Part shown: positions 17,393 to 25,926 of the stretch, piece by piece | Numbering within the stretch: position 1 is the stretch's first letter | Layout of the letters: each line of letters starts with the position of its first letter | Source: Ancrocorticia populi | Lineage (GTDB): Bacteria; Actinomycetota; Actinomycetes; Actinomycetales; Actinomycetaceae | Reading direction: 5' to 3' | DNA length: 64,000 nucleotides | Assembly (NCBI RefSeq): GCF_003123745.1 | Contig: NZ_QETB01000006.1 | Coordinates: 62,001 to 126,000 of the forward strand | Notes under the pieces: model-generated | The model's input: the letters and a program-made list of their open reading frames with translations, nothing else | Databases searched by the model: none | What the model was told of the DNA's origin: nothing | Position numbers and translations under genes: made by a program

Positions 17393-18604
17393 ATGACAGT
17401 CCGTCGCGTCGCACTACTTACCGCCGGTGGCTTTGCCCCCTGTCTGTCCTCCGCTGTGGGCGGGCTTATTGAGCGGTACACGGAAATTGCTCCTGATGTG
17501 GAAATTATCGCTTACCAGTACGGCTACCACGGGCTCCTGACAGGGAACTACGTCACCGTGACCGATGAGGCACGCAAGCAGGCCCCCATCCTTCACCGCT
17601 TCGGTGGATCGCCGATCGGTAATTCGCGAGTGAAGCTCACAAACGCCAAGAACCTCGTGGAGCGCGGCCTCGTCAAGGAAGGCGAAGATCCGCTGCAAGT
17701 GGCGGCTGAACAGCTACGCAAGGACGGCGTAGACGTTCTTCACACGATTGGTGGAGACGATACGAACACCACGGCCGCTGATCTGGCAGCCTACCTGCAC
17801 GAGAATGACTACGAACTGACAGTGGTTGGCTTGCCCAAGACCATTGACAATGACATCGTGCCCATCCGTCAGTCCCTCGGCGCCATGACGGCGGCTGAAG
17901 AGGCGTCCGACTTTGCCCAGCACATCATCGGAGAGCACCGTTCCAACCCACGTATGCTCATTGTGCACGAGGTCATGGGCCGTAACTGTGGCTACCTCAC
18001 CGCTCAGGCCGCCAACTACTACCACGAGTGGGTCAAGAAGCAGGAGTGGGCCCCGGCGCTCGGGCTCTCACAGGAACGTTGGGACGTCCACGCCGTGTAT
18101 CTGCCGGAGATGGCACTGGATCTTGATACCGAGGCCGTTCGCCTGCGCGGGATCATGGATGAGATCGGAAACGTCAACATCTTCCTCTCTGAAGGTGCGG
18201 GTGTAGAAGAGATCATTGCCGAGAAGGAGGCCGCTGGCGAAGAGGTTGCGCGCGATCCGTTCGGACACGTCAAGCTCGATACCATCAACCCCGGCCAGTG
18301 GTTTGCTCAGCAGTTCGCTGAGAAGATCGGGGCTGAGAAGGTAATGGTTCAAAAGTCCGGCTATTTCTCCCGTGCCTGGCATGCAAACGCTGACGACCTG
18401 CGTCTCATCAAGTCCATGGTGGACCTCGCGGTTCAGTGCGCACTTGAGGGTACTCCTGGCGTGATTGGCCACGACGAAGAAAATGGCGACGTTCTCTCCG
18501 CCATCGCATTCCCCCGAATCAAGGGAGCCAAGGCGTTTGATATCGATCAGGACTGGTTCCGCGGGACCATGGCCGAGATCGGTCAGGAAGTTCACGCACA
18601 CTGA
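17393..18604 (+). CDS. pfp: PPi-dependent phosphofructokinase
   Basis: Reversibly phosphorylates fructose-6-phosphate using pyrophosphate, linking glycolysis and gluconeogenesis. The 403-aa protein has GGDDT (D122, D123) where ATP-dependent enzymes have GGDGS, and PKTIDND with lysine K149. Both are the accepted signs of PPi use. Other family motifs are the N-terminal TAGGFAPCLS, MGRNCGYLT, and SEGAG. Start ATG 17393 has GGAAGG 6 nt upstream. A clear terminator follows, so it is monocistronic. Confidence 0.94.
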   Translation: MTVRRVALLTAGGFAPCLSSAVGGLIERYTEIAPDVEIIAYQYGYHGLLTGNYVTVTDEARKQAPILHRFGGSPIGNSRVKLTNAKNLVERGLVKEGEDPLQVAAEQLRKDGVDVLHTIGGDDTNTTAADLAAYLHENDYELTVVGLPKTIDNDIVPIRQSLGAMTAAEEASDFAQHIIGEHRSNPRMLIVHEVMGRNCGYLTAQAANYYHEWVKKQEWAPALGLSQERWDVHAVYLPEMALDLDTEAVRLRGIMDEIGNVNIFLSEGAGVEEIIAEKEAAGEEVARDPFGHVKLDTINPGQWFAQQFAEKIGAEKVMVQKSGYFSRAWHANADDLRLIKSMVDLAVQCALEGTPGVIGHDEENGDVLSAIAFPRIKGAKAFDIDQDWFRGTMAEIGQEVHAH

Positions 18605-18609
18605 TTCAG

Positions 18610-18642
18610 TGGCCCCCGATCCAGAACACGGACCGGGGGCCA
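18610..18642 (+). terminator. rho-independent terminator of pfp
   Basis: A 13-bp GC-rich stem with one mismatch (18610-18622 with 18630-18642) and a 7-nt loop is followed by a T-rich stretch, directly after the pfp stop codon. Confidence 0.88.
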
Positions 18643-18660
18643 ACTTGTTTTATTTGGCGA

Positions 18661-18666
18661 TACACT
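18661..18666 (+). promoter_or_regulatory. leaderless -10 hexamer
   Basis: TACACT ends 7 nt before ATG 18674. This supports ATG 18674 over the nearby GTG 18668, which would lie too close to the hexamer. Confidence 0.45.
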
Positions 18667-18673
18667 CGTGGGC

Positions 18674-20044
18674 ATGTTCGAAGATGCAGATGAGGAAACG
18701 CTGGCTGCCATTTCGCAGTGGCGTGAGAAGCCGGCACAGCACCAGCCCGCGTGGCCCGATCCCGCGGCCCTTGAAGATGCCGTTGCCTATCTGCGTTCAC
18801 TTCCGCCACTCGTGTTCGCTGGCGAGGCTGATCAGCTGACGTCCGAAATGGCCGCCGCCTCCCGGGGTGAGGCCTTCGTGCTCATGGGTGGTGACTGCGC
18901 GGAGTCCTTCGCAGATTCCAGCGCCGATAGGATCCGTGCACGAATCCGCACAATCCTTCAAATGGCGGTTGTGCTCACCTACGGTGCTTCGGTGCCCGTG
19001 GTGAAGATTGGGCGCATGGCGGGCCAGTTCGCGAAGCCGCGCTCGAATCCCTTGGAGACGTTCGGGGGAGTGACTCTCCCGAGCTACATGGGCGATGCCG
19101 TCAATGGCTATGAGTTCACCGCTGAGGCTCGCACGCCGGACCCGCATCGGCTGGTAGAGGCATACCAGCGATCGGCATCAACCCTGAACCTTATGCGTGC
19201 CTTCAGCACGGGTGGCTTCGCGGACCTGACGGCCGTGCACGAATGGAACAAGGGGTTCATGGCCAATCCCGCATACGCTCGCTATGAGCAGTTCGCCTCG
19301 GAGATCGATCGCGCGATGAGGTTCATGCGCGCGGCCGGTGTGGATATGGACAATCTGAGAACGGTGGATTTGTACTCTTCCCACGAGGCGCTCCTACTGC
19401 CCTACGAAGACGCGATGACGCGAATCGATTCGCGAACCGGGGAGCCCTACAACACCTCGGCGCACCTGCTGTGGATCGGGGAGCGGACGCGCGATATCGG
19501 AGGCGCTCACGTGGAGATGCTCTCGCACGTGAGCAACCCCATCGGAGTGAAGCTCGGTCCCACAACTACCCCTCAAGATGCTCTTGCCCTAGTCGATAAG
19601 CTCAATCCGGAGGGTATTCCAGGCAAGCTGACCTTCATCACGCGTATGGGCGCCGGGAAGATACGTGAGGCGCTCCCGCCGCTCGTTGAGGCGATCCGCC
19701 AGGATGGGCGGCCCGTCACATGGGTCACGGATCCCATGCACGGCAACACCATCACGGCGTCGAACGGGCTGAAGACCCGCAGGCTATCCGCGATCGTAGA
19801 GGAAATTGACGGCTTCTTCACCGTGCATCAGGATCTCGGCACCCATCCTGGCGGTATCCACGTGGAGCTTACCGGGGGAGACGTGACCGAGGTGTTGGGA
19901 GGATCTGAAGAGATCAGCGAGGACGGGCTTGGTGAGCGATACGAGACGCTCGTGGACCCGAGACTCAACCACCAGCAATCTCTGGAAATGGCGTTCCTGT
20001 TGGCCGAGCAGTTGCGGGACGTTAGATTCTCCGTGTGGCCGTAG
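18674..20044 (+). CDS. aroG: 3-deoxy-7-phosphoheptulonate synthase, class II
   Basis: First step of the shikimate pathway, condensing PEP and erythrose-4-phosphate. The 456-aa length and motifs are those of the plant-like class II enzyme: LMGGDCAESF near residue 75, KIGRMAGQFAKPRS, FSTGGFADL, LYSSHEALLLPYE, and WVTDPMHGNT with metal-binding His. It is not related in sequence to class I AroF/G/H. GTG 18668 could add two residues. It ends without a gap against pknL, the same pairing as Rv2178c-Rv2176 in M. tuberculosis. Confidence 0.95.
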   Translation: MFEDADEETLAAISQWREKPAQHQPAWPDPAALEDAVAYLRSLPPLVFAGEADQLTSEMAAASRGEAFVLMGGDCAESFADSSADRIRARIRTILQMAVVLTYGASVPVVKIGRMAGQFAKPRSNPLETFGGVTLPSYMGDAVNGYEFTAEARTPDPHRLVEAYQRSASTLNLMRAFSTGGFADLTAVHEWNKGFMANPAYARYEQFASEIDRAMRFMRAAGVDMDNLRTVDLYSSHEALLLPYEDAMTRIDSRTGEPYNTSAHLLWIGERTRDIGGAHVEMLSHVSNPIGVKLGPTTTPQDALALVDKLNPEGIPGKLTFITRMGAGKIREALPPLVEAIRQDGRPVTWVTDPMHGNTITASNGLKTRRLSAIVEEIDGFFTVHQDLGTHPGGIHVELTGGDVTEVLGGSEEISEDGLGERYETLVDPRLNHQQSLEMAFLLAEQLRDVRFSVWP

Positions 20045-21946
20045 CTACATCACCGAGATCGTTATCTCGGTACCGGGGCTGGTGAGCGAGCCGCCCTCAG
20101 GATTCTGGAACCGCACAACGCCCAGTATGCCGCCGTAGAGTTCATCTACCTTTACCTCAAAGCCGGCGTCCTCAAGAGTCTCGATTGCGCTATCCTTCGA
20201 TTCGAACGTGACATCAGGGACTTCGATTGGCTCGGGGCCCTTCGACACCGTGATCGAGACCTCGTCGCCTTTAAAGAGCGTGCCATCTTCGGGGCTCTGC
20301 GAGATCACAACGCCCTCGGAAACGGAGTCTGAGTATTGCTCCTCAACAGCGGCCGTTAGATTGGCATCTTCGATCGCGGCGATCGCATCGTCCTTTGATT
20401 GCTCGGTGACGTTCGGGACCTCGAACGGCTCGCGGCCCAAAGAGACCGTGAGAGTTAACGTGGTGGAGTGATCCACCGTGGAATCTGGATCGATGTCCTG
20501 AGAAATCACCACTCCTTCTTCAACAGTCTCGGAATATGCTTCCTCAGTTGCCATCTCCAAGCGGCTTTCGCCCAGTAGCGCCTCCGCCGCCTGAAGGTCC
20601 TTGCCGGTGGCGTCTGGGACCTTGACCTGTTCTATGCCCAGAGAAATCGCGATCGATACATCTGAGTCCGGGTGTATCCGGGATCCGGCGGACGGATTCG
20701 AAGAGATCACGTGATCAGTTGGCACGGTATCCGAGTATTGCTCGGACTCGTTAACGGTCAGGCCCTCGGCCTCTAATAGATCGTGAGCCTCGGCGGTGGT
20801 TTGTCCCGTGACATCTGGTACGGTCACGCGTTGGCCGGGACCGTCCAAGAAATACCATGCGGCGGCACCGGTTAACGCGATGAGAAGAACGATGATCGGG
20901 ACGATCCAGCGGCGTTTGGTGCGGCTGGGAGCCGATGGCTGCTCTGCCGGTTCAGTGTTCAAGCGTGCCGTATTCATAGGCGCCGTCTTGGTTGTCAGCT
21001 CAGGGGTATCGATCAGTGTTGCGTTCTGGTGTGATGGGGGAACTTTGCCAATCACCGGGATGCGGCGTATGCCCGCCTCGGGAGGCACGGTCGGCAGCAG
21101 TGCACGAAGACTGGCGAGAGCTTCAGATCCATCCATTGGGCGGTCCTCAGGATTCTTCGCCGTCAAGGTAGCTATGAAGGAATCGACAGCGGGAGGCATC
21201 CATTCTGCTATTTCGCCCACGCGCGGCATTGGATCGTTGACGTGCATGTATGCCGTCCGGATGGGAGTTTCTGCCTGGTAGGGAAGTTCCCCCGTCAGTA
21301 GCTCGTAGAGCATGATGCCCACAGAATAAAGATCGCTCCGTGCATCACTCGCACCCTCGGTGATGACCTCGGGTGCGATGTACGCAACCGTTCCCATTGC
21401 CGTTGAAGATGCTGCGCTTGCGGCATTGACTGCCCGCGCCAACCCAAAATCAGTGACCTTGGCCGAAATCTCTGATTCTTCCAGAACGGTGGGTGCCGCG
21501 AGCGGCGCCGCTAGCATGACGTTTTCCGGCTTAACGTCGCGATGGATCAGGCCAGCATTATGGGCTGCGGCGAGCGCACAGAGCGTATCCTCAGTGATTC
21601 TGAGGGCGGTTCTGAGAGAGAAAGAGCCGAGTCGAGTGAGCTCCGACCGGACGTCGGGACCCGGAATGAGCTCCATGATGAGATATGCCTGAGAGCCCCA
21701 AACGCCCTGATCAAAAACTGAGACTGCATAGGGGCTCGAAAGGCGTGCAGCAGCGCGGGCTTCCTTATTGAATCGCTCTGTGAAGTTGGGTTGTTCGGCA
21801 AGGTGGGGGTGCATGAGCTTCATCGCGACGTCGCGTTCAAGACGCTTGTCACGGGCTCGGTACACCACCGCCATGCCGCCACCTGCGAGGCGTTCGGTTA
21901 TAAGGTATCGGCCGTCAACAACCGATCCAATTAACGTTTCCTTCAC
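20045..21946 (-). CDS. pknL: serine/threonine protein kinase with PASTA domains
   Basis: A 633-aa membrane receptor kinase. The cytosolic kinase domain (about 13-290) keeps the glycine loop LAGGGMAVVY, ATP-binding K43, HRDVKPEN with catalytic D137, and DFG at 166-168. A linker leads to one transmembrane helix (about 347-367), then four extracellular PASTA domains (373-633) of the type that bind peptidoglycan fragments. Orthology to PknL is inferred from the neighbours aroG, the Rv2175c-like protein and idsA; the M. tuberculosis protein lacks PASTA repeats, so relation to other PASTA kinases is not excluded. The GTG start at 21946 has no ribosome-binding site but a TAGCCT hexamer 6 nt ahead. 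Confidence 0.93.
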   Translation of the reverse strand: MKETLIGSVVDGRYLITERLAGGGMAVVYRARDKRLERDVAMKLMHPHLAEQPNFTERFNKEARAAARLSSPYAVSVFDQGVWGSQAYLIMELIPGPDVRSELTRLGSFSLRTALRITEDTLCALAAAHNAGLIHRDVKPENVMLAAPLAAPTVLEESEISAKVTDFGLARAVNAASAASSTAMGTVAYIAPEVITEGASDARSDLYSVGIMLYELLTGELPYQAETPIRTAYMHVNDPMPRVGEIAEWMPPAVDSFIATLTAKNPEDRPMDGSEALASLRALLPTVPPEAGIRRIPVIGKVPPSHQNATLIDTPELTTKTAPMNTARLNTEPAEQPSAPSRTKRRWIVPIIVLLIALTGAAAWYFLDGPGQRVTVPDVTGQTTAEAHDLLEAEGLTVNESEQYSDTVPTDHVISSNPSAGSRIHPDSDVSIAISLGIEQVKVPDATGKDLQAAEALLGESRLEMATEEAYSETVEEGVVISQDIDPDSTVDHSTTLTLTVSLGREPFEVPNVTEQSKDDAIAAIEDANLTAAVEEQYSDSVSEGVVISQSPEDGTLFKGDEVSITVSKGPEPIEVPDVTFESKDSAIETLEDAGFEVKVDELYGGILGVVRFQNPEGGSLTSPGTEITISVM

Positions 21947-21952
21947 AGAGCA

Positions 21953-21958
21953 AGGCTA
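21953..21958 (-). promoter_or_regulatory. leaderless -10 hexamer for pknL
   Basis: On the minus strand TAGCCT ends 6 nt before GTG 21946 and starts just after the upstream gene's stop codon, so pknL may have its own leaderless promoter. Confidence 0.5.
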
Positions 21959-21961
21959 CAG

Positions 21962-23032
21962 CTAGTAGTTGGCTTGTGCCGCCTTGACCTTAGCAACGTA
22001 GTTCTTGGTATCGGGGTACATCCCGTACTTCCGTACGCCGCCCAGTCCCTGATAGTAACCGGCGATTCCCTGATCCTTTGAACTGGCATTGGTTTGAAGA
22101 TACCTGATAATGGCCACGCCCGCTGTCGCGTTATCGTAGGGATCCAGCAGATTGAGTTTGCGCCCAACGAGCTGCGAAGCCCAATCGCCCGAGGACGGGA
22201 TCACCTGCATGGCACCAATGGCGTTGGCGGGGGATACCGCGGACTGGTCAAAGCCTGATTCGACTTGGGCGTGAGCGAGGGCCAAGCTCGGATCCACTCC
22301 CATATTGACGGCTGTTTGCCGAATGATCTGCTGCATCTGCGCGCGGGAGGGCACCGAGCCTGACTTTAGCTGGTCCTTGTTGGCATTGGCTGCATTGGTT
22401 GTCGATTCGGGATAGGTGTAGCCGAGGAAAGTGTTGCCCACCGAGTTCTTGGAGCTCGAGGTCGAGGCGCTCGTGCTCCCGCCGATGGTGAGGACTTGGC
22501 CTACGTAGATGAGGTTGGGGTTTGAGAGGGAGTTGGATTTCTGTATCGCCGAGGTGCTGGTGTTGTACTTCTTGGCGATTGAGGAGAGGGTTTCGCCTGA
22601 TCTCACGACGTGGCGTGAGCCGGTGCTTGTGGTCTTGGCTGGTGTGCTGCTCGCCTTGGAACTACTAGAGGTGGCCTTTGCGGACGAAGAGCTGCCGGGG
22701 ATCGTGAGTTTCTGTCCGATCCGGATATAGCTTGTGTTTTTGATGCCGTTGGCCTTCGCGATGGCGGAGACGGAAGAAGAGTGCTTCTTGGCTATACCCC
22801 AGAGTGTGTCGCCAGACTTCACGGTATACGTGGTGGCCTTTTTGGCGGTGGGCGCAGATGCCGGCTTTGCCGTGTGTGTTGCGACTACGTTGAGGTGCCG
22901 CGCTGCGCGATCGGCGGAAAGAGGCACGGTATTTTCGGGTACGGCGTTGGCTGCGGGTGCAAAAAACCCGAAGGCGGTTGTTGCCGCGAGAGCGGCACCC
23001 GTTGCGCGGACTGTTCGTGAGCGCTTGTTCAA
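21962..23032 (-). CDS. secreted LysM-domain lytic transglycosylase
   Basis: A 356-aa exported wall hydrolase. TTG 23032 is the start because GGAGGT sits 6 nt upstream; a GTG at 23056 lies ahead of that site. The signal peptide ends near AAANA. Two LysM domains follow (YTVKSGDTLWGIAKK and HVVRSGETLSSIAKK), which bind peptidoglycan, separated by Ser/Thr/Lys-rich linkers. The C-terminal SLT domain has the catalytic glutamate in HAQVESGFDQSAVSP and the GAMQVIPSS motif. It lies 15 bp upstream of pknL; both products engage the cell wall. Confidence 0.93.
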   Translation of the reverse strand: MNKRSRTVRATGAALAATTAFGFFAPAANAVPENTVPLSADRAARHLNVVATHTAKPASAPTAKKATTYTVKSGDTLWGIAKKHSSSVSAIAKANGIKNTSYIRIGQKLTIPGSSSSAKATSSSSKASSTPAKTTSTGSRHVVRSGETLSSIAKKYNTSTSAIQKSNSLSNPNLIYVGQVLTIGGSTSASTSSSKNSVGNTFLGYTYPESTTNAANANKDQLKSGSVPSRAQMQQIIRQTAVNMGVDPSLALAHAQVESGFDQSAVSPANAIGAMQVIPSSGDWASQLVGRKLNLLDPYDNATAGVAIIRYLQTNASSKDQGIAGYYQGLGGVRKYGMYPDTKNYVAKVKAAQANY

Positions 23033-23174
23033 GATTCGACCTCCGAGTTGTTGCACGTGTGCTTCTTGAGTTTGCTGATTCCAGTGATGAAAATGTTACA
23101 GGAGTGACAATAGCGTTTTTCCCCAGCAGTTTCTAGGTGTGATTACAAATGGGGGCTGCAGACGGCGCGTCGGT

Positions 23175-23180
23175 TAGGCT
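23175..23180 (+). promoter_or_regulatory. leaderless -10 hexamer
   Basis: TAGGCT ends 7 nt before GTG 23188, with no ribosome-binding site. This favours GTG 23188 over ATG 23149. Confidence 0.4.
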
Positions 23181-23187
23181 TTGTATT

Positions 23188-23547
23188 GTGAATACACACC
23201 CTGAAAGTGAATGGTTGACAGTGCCGGACGTGGCGGAGCTCCTAGGCGCACGCTTGCGCGATGTCCGGGGGCTGATACATACCCGTGACTTACTGGCCGT
23301 CAGGACTGCTGACACAAATGTCGTGATCGTGCACCGTAAGGAACTCATTGAGGTAGACGGTCAGTGGATACCGTTACCGTCACTTCGTGGCACGGTGACC
23401 GTGCTGGAAGACGCAGGCTTCACGGATGCCGAGGCCATGGAGTGGCTGACCAGCGAGAATAGTCTTCTGGGTGAAGAACCAATCGACATGCTGAGAAAAG
23501 GTGACGTGCACGCCGTGCGACGTGCCGCAGCTCTGGATGTTGGTTAG
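23188..23547 (+). CDS. Rv2175c-like DNA-binding protein (presumed PknL substrate)
   Basis: A 119-aa protein with a winged-helix-like N-terminus (EWLTVPDVAELLGARLRDVRGLI) and a C-terminal helical region (EDAGFTDAEAMEWL...VRRAAALDV) as in M. tuberculosis Rv2175c, a DNA-binding protein reported as a PknL substrate. Recognition rests on this pattern and the same gene neighbourhood. The start is uncertain: ATG 23149 would add 13 residues. Its stop overlaps the end of idsA by 4 bp. Confidence 0.75.
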   Translation: MNTHPESEWLTVPDVAELLGARLRDVRGLIHTRDLLAVRTADTNVVIVHRKELIEVDGQWIPLPSLRGTVTVLEDAGFTDAEAMEWLTSENSLLGEEPIDMLRKGDVHAVRRAAALDVG

Positions 23548-24620
23548 GCTATTCGGCCAGCCAGTTCATGCATGAGGTTGGCTAGAGTCTGGATTCCGTC
23601 GTCGTTCCCATCCAAAGTCTGAAGTAGCAAGCGAGCCTCATCCTCGCGGGCCAAAATCATATCCTCGTGCTCGGAACGGGCACCGCAGGAAATAGCGAGT
23701 GTCCGTAGCTGGGAGATATCCGCATCCGAGAGAACAGTTCCTAGCCGCGAATCCAGCCAGTCTCGGCGGGCACCAGCCTTTTCGCGGATGAGAGCGAGCA
23801 GGATCGTCCGCTTGCCCTCGGTGATATCGCCGCCGGAGGGTTTACCGGTTTGGGATGGTTCGCCAAAGATTCCGAGATCGTCGTCTCGCATCTGGAATGC
23901 CTCTCCCAGTAATCCGCCAAGCTTTCGAAGCTGGGAAATCAACTCGTCCGATCCACCTCCCAATTGGGCCCCGATCACGAGCGGTAGTTGCACCGAATAG
24001 TTGGCGCTCTTGTGCCGTAATACGCTCAATGCGGAGGCGATGGCGTCTTGGGAACGATCCAGCGGCTGTTGCTCGGCGCGGATATCCAAGTACTGCCCGA
24101 AGGCCACTTCGGTGCACATAGCCTGAAACTGGCGGAAAGCCGTGGTGCCCTCACGAGGAGTCACCATGGCCGCGGCCGCCTGAAACTCCTTGCTCGCTTC
24201 AGACAGAAGAAGGTCGCCTAGCACAATGGCGGACGCGCGCCCAAAATCCGCAGGTGAATAGAGCCAGCGGCTCTCCGTATGAAGATTCGTGAAAGCTACA
24301 TGGGCGGCCGGGTTGCCCCGTCGGGTCGGTGAATCGTCTATGACGTCATCGTGAACTAAAGCGGAAGCCTGATAAAGCTCGATGGCGGAACCGGCTGTGG
24401 CAGCTGGATCGCATGCGGAAGTGGTAGCCAACTGGTATCCGGCCAAAACGAAAGCGGCCCGTGTGCGTTTGCCGCTGTTCAGAAGGAGGCGGGCGGGAGC
24501 TAAGAACTCTTCGTGAGGGACCTGATCAAACTCCTCTTGAACTAGCCAAGTCAGCGAATCTATCGACTGGGCCAGCCGCTCTTCAACGAGGACGCGAAAT
24601 TCGGGCAACGTGAGATCCAT
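23544..24620 (-). CDS. idsA: polyprenyl diphosphate synthase (IdsA-type)
   Basis: A trans-isoprenyl diphosphate synthase that elongates allylic diphosphates with IPP; GGPP or a similar chain is likely in this branch. The 358-aa protein has the first aspartate motif HDDVIDDSPTRRG (D91, D92, D95), the basic GKRTRAAF ahead of it, and the second aspartate motif MRDDDLGIFG (D246-D248). ATG 24620 is chosen because a TAAGCT hexamer lies 7 nt upstream; the longer frame from 24686 overlaps the divergent promoter. Precursors would come from the MEP pathway, whose first enzyme (dxs) is also in this window. Confidence 0.9.
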   Translation of the reverse strand: MDLTLPEFRVLVEERLAQSIDSLTWLVQEEFDQVPHEEFLAPARLLLNSGKRTRAAFVLAGYQLATTSACDPAATAGSAIELYQASALVHDDVIDDSPTRRGNPAAHVAFTNLHTESRWLYSPADFGRASAIVLGDLLLSEASKEFQAAAAMVTPREGTTAFRQFQAMCTEVAFGQYLDIRAEQQPLDRSQDAIASALSVLRHKSANYSVQLPLVIGAQLGGGSDELISQLRKLGGLLGEAFQMRDDDLGIFGEPSQTGKPSGGDITEGKRTILLALIREKAGARRDWLDSRLGTVLSDADISQLRTLAISCGARSEHEDMILAREDEARLLLQTLDGNDDGIQTLANLMHELAGRIA

Positions 24621-24627
24621 ACCGCTC

Positions 24628-24633
24628 AGCTTA
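24628..24633 (-). promoter_or_regulatory. leaderless -10 hexamer for idsA
   Basis: On the minus strand TAAGCT ends 7 nt before ATG 24620; no ribosome-binding site is present. Confidence 0.45.
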
Positions 24634-24738
24634 TCGACAATGACGCGACGGTTTCCCCAACTTGCGTTTGTGTGGCTTTTGTCCACAGGGAGGGAAACGT
24701 GCCGTGTGCCCCTCCGGCTCGGCAGCTTGAATTGTCAC

Positions 24739-25809
24739 ATGGATACTTTGACACTGCATAGGCCAAGTGAGGCCCTCATACTTGTTCCGCATTTCATCGG
24801 GTTTCGCCCGCATCACCACATGGTGTTTCTTGGCCTAGATCAGCGCGAGACGCACTCGGATGATGAGCGTGTTGCAATGGGTCCCGTTATGGTGCTCGAT
24901 ACTGATGAATTTGGAATCGAACCCGAAACGGGAATCCTCTTGGCGCGAACGGTCCGCGATTATCGCGTTACTCGCGCTGTGCTAGTTCTGTACTGTGAAG
25001 ACCTGCTTCAGGGCTTCGACTACTTCAAACGCGCCTTCGCGAATACTTGTGCCATGGCGGGGGACGCCATGCGATCGGAGCCGGGCGGGTTCTTCGAGTG
25101 CTTTGTCGCTGATGGCGATAACTGGGCGGCGTTTACGGGGGAGGATCTTGAGCTACATCCTTGGAGCGAGCTTGACGCATCACCTGCTGCGGCCGCGATG
25201 GTTTACGCGGGGAGCGCTCCGCCGGAGGAACGCCCAACGTATGAGCTTGTTCGCCGGGGCCACGATGCGCGAAAGCAGGCGTGCGCGGCGGGTGAGGAAT
25301 GGCTGACCGCTAATCGCGGACAGCTCATAGCCCGGGGCTCAACGCTCTGGGATGAGCTCATTGCGGACTGGGAAGATCCTGGCCATCGGGAGGGAATCAA
25401 TAGAGATGTTGCCCGCTTAGGGCGCGCCAATGCTGCTCTGTCCGTTGTGGGCGTGCGGGACAGAATCTTACTGTGGTGTACCAGTCCGGACCGGAGAGTG
25501 GCAGAGATGAGCGAGGAGCAATTGCTTGATGGATACTCCGAAACAGCCGTGGCACCGGTGCGCGTCACTCACCTTGAGAATATGGTTGAGCTTTTGGAGG
25601 AATGCGCGAAAGTTGCCGATCTCGATGATCCCGCGGCACTCTCGTGTGCGGCGTACTGCCTGTGGTGGTATGGGCAGAACACTCGGGCGGCGGAGCGCCT
25701 GCTCGAAGCGATGGAAGCTGACCCGAATTATACTCTGGCCGAATTGCTCTTAGACGCAGTAAACGCTGCAATCTTGCCACTTTGGCTGACTGAGACCGAA
25801 GAGGAATAA
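24739..25809 (+). CDS. DUF4192 family protein
   Basis: A 356-aa soluble protein with the pattern of the actinobacterial DUF4192 family: an early PSEALILVPHFIGFRP segment, an alternating beta/alpha middle with RAVLVLYCED, WSELDASPAAAAMVYAG, and a C-terminal helical tail rich in Ala/Leu (SCAAYCLWWYGQNTRAAERLLEAM) resembling TPR-like helices. Function is unknown. ATG 24739 is chosen; the open frame to 24610 lies over the idsA start. It is divergent from idsA. Confidence 0.8.
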   Translation: MDTLTLHRPSEALILVPHFIGFRPHHHMVFLGLDQRETHSDDERVAMGPVMVLDTDEFGIEPETGILLARTVRDYRVTRAVLVLYCEDLLQGFDYFKRAFANTCAMAGDAMRSEPGGFFECFVADGDNWAAFTGEDLELHPWSELDASPAAAAMVYAGSAPPEERPTYELVRRGHDARKQACAAGEEWLTANRGQLIARGSTLWDELIADWEDPGHREGINRDVARLGRANAALSVVGVRDRILLWCTSPDRRVAEMSEEQLLDGYSETAVAPVRVTHLENMVELLEECAKVADLDDPAALSCAAYCLWWYGQNTRAAERLLEAMEADPNYTLAELLLDAVNAAILPLWLTETEEE

Positions 25810-25852
25810 AACTAGTGCCGAATTTGATGTGAGAATTGTCGCGAGGCGGGGT

Positions 25853-25858
25853 AGATTC
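25853..25858 (+). promoter_or_regulatory. candidate -10 element for gcvT operon
   Basis: TAGATT predicts transcription starting near 25864-25865, exactly where a hairpin and an in-frame GTG begin. Confidence 0.45.
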
Positions 25859-25863
25859 ATAGT

Positions 25864-25897
25864 GTGATGTCGGGCTCAACGGTGAGCTGGGCATCAC
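25864..25897 (+). promoter_or_regulatory. gcvT leader hairpin
   Basis: The sequence folds into a stem of 15 pairs counting wobbles, with one mismatch and a 4-nt loop (outer arms 25864-25869 and 25892-25897, inner arms 25874-25878 and 25883-25887). It occupies the predicted 5' end of the gcvTHP mRNA, 19 nt before the ribosome-binding site. I could not match it to the glycine riboswitch consensus. Confidence 0.5.
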
Positions 25898-25926
25898 CTA
25901 GTGGAATTCGAACTCACGGAGGAAGA

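Noticed and set aside
25898-25915. tRNA T-arm-like GTGGAATTCGAACTCAC
   Set aside because: The 5-bp stem has mismatches, no acceptor, D or anticodon arms fit around it, and it lies in a gcvT leader.
25810-25926. Glycine riboswitch ahead of gcvT
   Set aside because: The predicted leader is only about 60 nt and I could not find the paired aptamer core sequences; a covariance search would be decisive.
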